NCBI GenBank assembly: GCA_030836605.1
Contig: JAUPMC010000125.1
Span: forward strand, 1 to 8,040
From: Thermoplasmatota archaeon
Lineage (GTDB): Archaea; Thermoplasmatota; Thermoplasmata; UBA10834
Reading direction: 5' to 3'
Length of the DNA: 8,040 nucleotides
Notes under the pieces: model-generated
Told to the model about the DNA's origin: nothing
The model's database searches: none
The model's input: the letters and a program-made list of their open reading frames with translations, nothing else
Shown: one piece after another, positions 6,145 to 8,040 of the stretch
Numbering within the stretch: the first letter of the stretch is position 1
Layout of the letters: the number at the start of each line of letters is the position of its first letter
Translations under genes and position numbers: made by a program

Positions 6145-7128
6145 TCAGGTCATCCAGGGCAGGTCGACCTCGTCGGTGCGGTACCTCTGCCTGACCGTAC
6201 TGTCCTCGAGCCTCGTCCTCACGCCCGCCCGGTGCATCACGAGCCCCGTCCACGCGATCATGGCGCCGTTGTCCACGCACAGGGGCCCTGGGGGCACGAA
6301 CATCCTCGCCCCGCGCTCCTCGGCCATGGTCCTGACCATCCCCTGGAGCCGCTTGTTCTGGACCACCCCGCCGCCCAGGAGCACCTCGTCCTTCTCGACA
6401 TGCGCCATGGCCCTCTCCGTGACCTCGACGAGCATCGCGAAGCAGGTCTCCTGTATCGAGTAGCAGAGGTCCTCGAGCCTCTTCCCTGACTTGTGCAGCT
6501 GCATCGCCGCGGTCAGTATCCCCGAGAACGCCACGTCCATCCCCTTGACGCTGTAGGGCAGGTCTATCAGCTGCGAGCCCTCGCTCGCGAGCCTCTCCAG
6601 CCTCGGCCCCGCGGGGAACGGCAGCCCGACCGACCGGCCGAACTTGTCTATCATGTTCCCGATGCCGATGTCGAGCGTCTCCCCGAACACCCTGTACCTG
6701 CCCCCGGAGTACGCGATGACCTGCGTGTTCCCCCCGGAGGCGTACAGGAGCGTCGGGTCGGCGCACCCCGTGACCTTCCTGCCTATCTCGAGGTGGGCGA
6801 CGCAGTGGTTCACGCCTATGAGGTCCACGCCGAGGGTCAGCGCGAGCGAGCGCGCGCCCGTGGCCGCCGTCCTGAGGCACGGGCCGAGGCCCGGGCCCTG
6901 CGAGAACGCCACGAGGCCGATGTCCTTGTAGGAGACGCCCGCCTTAGAGACCGCCTCGTGCATCAGGGGGACCATGTTCTCCGCGTGGTGGTTCGCCGCC
7001 TCCCGCGGGTGTATGCCTCCCTTGGACCCGTCTATCATCTTGCCGACGTTGGACAGGACCTTGCAGTCCTGGTCGACGACGCCGATGCTGAGTGTGTGGG
7101 CGGTCCCCTCGACCCCTAGGCAGATCAT
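6145..7128 (-). CDS. kae1: tRNA N6-threonylcarbamoyladenosine transferase Kae1 (KEOPS subunit)
   Basis: Kae1 is the catalytic subunit of KEOPS, which transfers the threonylcarbamoyl group to A37 of ANN-decoding tRNAs in the cytoplasm (t6A). With the ATG at 7128 the protein has 327 residues, the usual length of a free-standing archaeal Kae1. It begins with the typical MICLGVEGTAHTLSIGVVD. Visible hallmarks are GGIHPREAANHHA at 37-49, the metal-binding H108-X3-H112 in NHCVAH, the nucleotide-binding ASGGNTQVIAY at 130-140, a GGGVVQNKRL motif at 252-261 and D286 in VDNGAMIAW. The frame continues upstream to 7215, but a TATA-like box 26 bases before 7128 indicates a leaderless mRNA starting there. 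Some archaea, including Thermoplasma as I recall, fuse Kae1 to the Bud32 kinase. Here the protein ends at VDLPWMT, and no Bud32 gene lies in the window. Confidence 0.96.
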   Translation of the reverse strand: MICLGVEGTAHTLSIGVVDQDCKVLSNVGKMIDGSKGGIHPREAANHHAENMVPLMHEAVSKAGVSYKDIGLVAFSQGPGLGPCLRTAATGARSLALTLGVDLIGVNHCVAHLEIGRKVTGCADPTLLYASGGNTQVIAYSGGRYRVFGETLDIGIGNMIDKFGRSVGLPFPAGPRLERLASEGSQLIDLPYSVKGMDVAFSGILTAAMQLHKSGKRLEDLCYSIQETCFAMLVEVTERAMAHVEKDEVLLGGGVVQNKRLQGMVRTMAEERGARMFVPPGPLCVDNGAMIAWTGLVMHRAGVRTRLEDSTVRQRYRTDEVDLPWMT

Positions 7129-7150
7129 CGGCCGTACATCGCCTGGCGGA

Positions 7151-7157
7151 TTAAAAA
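7151..7157 (-). promoter_or_regulatory. TATA box of kae1
   Basis: TTTTTAA on the minus strand is centred 26 bases before the ATG at 7128, fitting a leaderless transcript and supporting that start over the longer frame at 7215. Confidence 0.6.
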
Positions 7158-7204
7158 GGATGCCCCGGGGGCCGTTATCGACATTGATATCCTCGTCGTA
7201 GGCA

Positions 7205-7210
7205 CTTATA
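7205..7210 (+). promoter_or_regulatory. TATA-like box of the double zinc ribbon gene
   Basis: CTTATA is centred about 23 bases before the GTG at 7230, consistent with a leaderless mRNA. It lies about 50 bases from the divergent kae1 TATA box, so the two genes share a short divergent promoter region. Confidence 0.45.
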
Positions 7211-7229
7211 CCCATCCGGGCGATATTCC

Positions 7230-7643
7230 GTGTCTGGTGAGCCCCTGAAGTGCCCTTCGTGCCAATCGGACATCCCGGACGAGTCGAGGTTCTGCCTCAA
7301 GTGCGGCAAGGAGGTCGCCCCCGCCCCGGCGCCCGCGCAGGCCCCGCCGCCGGAGGACGACGGCTCTGAGGTGTTCGCCATGATGTGCATGGCCTTCGCG
7401 TTCATGCTGTTCTTCTTCTCGCTCGCGCCGTTCTTCATGGGCATATGGATAGCCGGGCTCGCGATGCTGTGCGTGGGCGTGGTCCTGATGCTCGCGGGGT
7501 ACCGCATGATCAGGGTCTCGAAGCGCGAGCACATCGAGATGATCGAGAAGAAGGCCGTGAAGATCAAGGTCAAGTGCAGGTACTGCGACTCCCTGAACGA
7601 CGAGGACTCGGAGAAGTGCAGCTCCTGCGGGGCGACCCTGTAG
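7230..7643 (+). CDS. Small membrane protein with a zinc ribbon at each end
   Basis: The protein has 137 residues. An N-terminal zinc ribbon (C8PSC11 and C22LKC25) is followed by an Ala/Pro-rich linker (about 30-42). Two hydrophobic helices come next (about 48-69 and 71-92), with a very short turn that predicts a hairpin with both ends on the same side. A basic helical stretch leads to a second zinc ribbon (C116RYC119 and C130SSC133) at the very C-terminus. Both ribbons are therefore probably cytoplasmic. The function is unknown; zinc-ribbon membrane proteins of this size are common in archaea and largely uncharacterised. It starts at a GTG, with no RBS but a TATA-like box about 23 bases upstream, and is divergent from kae1. 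Confidence 0.85.
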   Translation: MSGEPLKCPSCQSDIPDESRFCLKCGKEVAPAPAPAQAPPPEDDGSEVFAMMCMAFAFMLFFFSLAPFFMGIWIAGLAMLCVGVVLMLAGYRMIRVSKREHIEMIEKKAVKIKVKCRYCDSLNDEDSEKCSSCGATL

Positions 7644-7671
7644 CCCATATGTCTGAAAAGCGAGGTAAGGG

Positions 7672-7676
7672 TTTTT
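7672..7676 (+). terminator. Possible T-run terminator after the zinc ribbon gene
   Basis: A run of five T on the plus strand, about 30 bases after the stop, lies in the short convergent gap before the peptidase gene. Archaeal termination often uses T-runs without a hairpin. A TTTT run on the other strand (7656-7659) could serve the convergent gene. The runs are short, so confidence is low. Confidence 0.35.
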
Positions 7677-7703
7677 CAAAGGGTTTGCGCGGCCCGCGAG
7701 GGC

Positions 7704-8040
7704 TCATCCCTTGTTGTAGTACGAGTCCAGGAAGTCCGCCCAGTTCGACGCCACGTCGAACGGCAGCGCCCGGTACATCGCCTCGTAGCTGGCGCCCCAG
7801 TAGTAGGTCACCGACTTGGTCGGGAACCATATCCCGAGGCCGTTCTCGCCCGTGACGTCCGCCGAGTGCCACTCGTAAATGATGGCCGCGTCGACCGCCG
7901 TGACCACGCCCTGGGCCGCGGCCTTCACGCCAGCGTCCGCGATCTCCGCGCTGGCGATGACCTTCTGGGCGTACGTGACCAGGTCCGCCTGGTTGTTCGG
8001 GACCGGGGTCGCCTTCCTGCACGCCTTGTAGGCTCTGTAG
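7704..8040 (-). CDS. Probable clostripain-like (peptidase C11) protease, C-terminal part
   Basis: The frame is open from the right edge of the window to the TGA at 7704-7706, so only the last 111 residues are visible. The segment reads YRAYKACRKA ... NNQADLVTYAQKVIAS ... GVVTAVDAAIIYEWHS ... GLGIWFPT ... YEAMYRALPFDVASNWADFLDSYY. This order matches the C-terminal half of clostripain-family (C11, caspase-like fold) proteins: a helical region with DL..YA..V, a mixed sequence VDxAIIYEWH, then GLxIxFP and a final L.F...W..FL..Y. The catalytic His and Cys would lie in the missing N-terminal part, so activity cannot be judged. Archaeal members are often secreted or surface-anchored; this one ends at NKG with no membrane helix. 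The assignment rests on motif resemblance only. Confidence 0.62.
   Translation of the reverse strand, partial: YRAYKACRKATPVPNNQADLVTYAQKVIASAEIADAGVKAAAQGVVTAVDAAIIYEWHSADVTGENGLGIWFPTKSVTYYWGASYEAMYRALPFDVASNWADFLDSYYNKG

Noticed and set aside
7129..7215. Longer Kae1 start at 7215
   Set aside because: Archaeal Kae1 proteins begin at the MICLGVEGTAHT equivalent, and the TATA box for the 7128 start lies within this extension.
7206..7679. Minus-strand frames (157 codons each) opposite the zinc ribbon gene
   Set aside because: They lack motifs and oppose a gene with two intact C4 zinc ribbons and two clear membrane helices.

Overview
The window looks archaeal, most likely a high-GC member of the Thermoplasmatota. 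The grounds are an archaeal-type Kae1, a heliorhodopsin resembling those reported from Thermoplasmata, and starts that are mostly leaderless: a TATA-like box lies about 23-27 bases before the inferred start codon of three genes. Two other genes carry strong Shine-Dalgarno sequences (GGAGGTG or GGGAGGG). The lineage is inferred from gene content; no rRNA or other phylogenetic marker is present except Kae1.

Left part (1-1994, + strand): a gene that enters from the left edge encodes a protein ending in a glycine-rich stretch, six Cys-Ala dipeptides and GGGR. Its stop overlaps the start of a radical SAM/SPASM enzyme (ATGA overlap). The enzyme has an N-terminal region resembling a RiPP recognition element (PqqD-like), then a CX3CX2C radical SAM core and a full SPASM cysteine set. 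Together they look like a precursor/maturase pair for a ribosomally made, post-translationally modified product with a (Cys-Ala)6 core. This is the best candidate for an undescribed system here.

Middle part (1983-5271, - strand): a class I SAM-dependent methyltransferase converges on the radical SAM gene with a 12-base overlap. Upstream of it lies a 750-residue secreted, C-terminally anchored surface protein. It has an N-terminal YVTN-like beta-propeller, Ig-like segments and a DcrB/PsbP-like domain. The 168-base gap before it (5104-5271) holds its promoter, two adjacent 10-bp palindromes and a TATA-like element readable on both strands.

Right part (5272-8040): a heliorhodopsin (- strand) with its own TATA box, an inverted repeat near the expected transcription start and a good RBS at a GTG start; the tRNA t6A enzyme Kae1 (- strand); a divergently transcribed small membrane protein with a zinc ribbon at each end (+ strand); and the C-terminal end of a probable clostripain-like (C11) peptidase running off the right edge (- strand).

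The precursor/radical SAM pair is the only clear operon. The remaining genes mostly have individual promoters and unrelated roles: light sensing, tRNA modification, the cell surface and proteolysis. No tRNA, rRNA, CRISPR array, insertion sequence or integrase gene was seen, and no gap over 300 bases lacks a gene.
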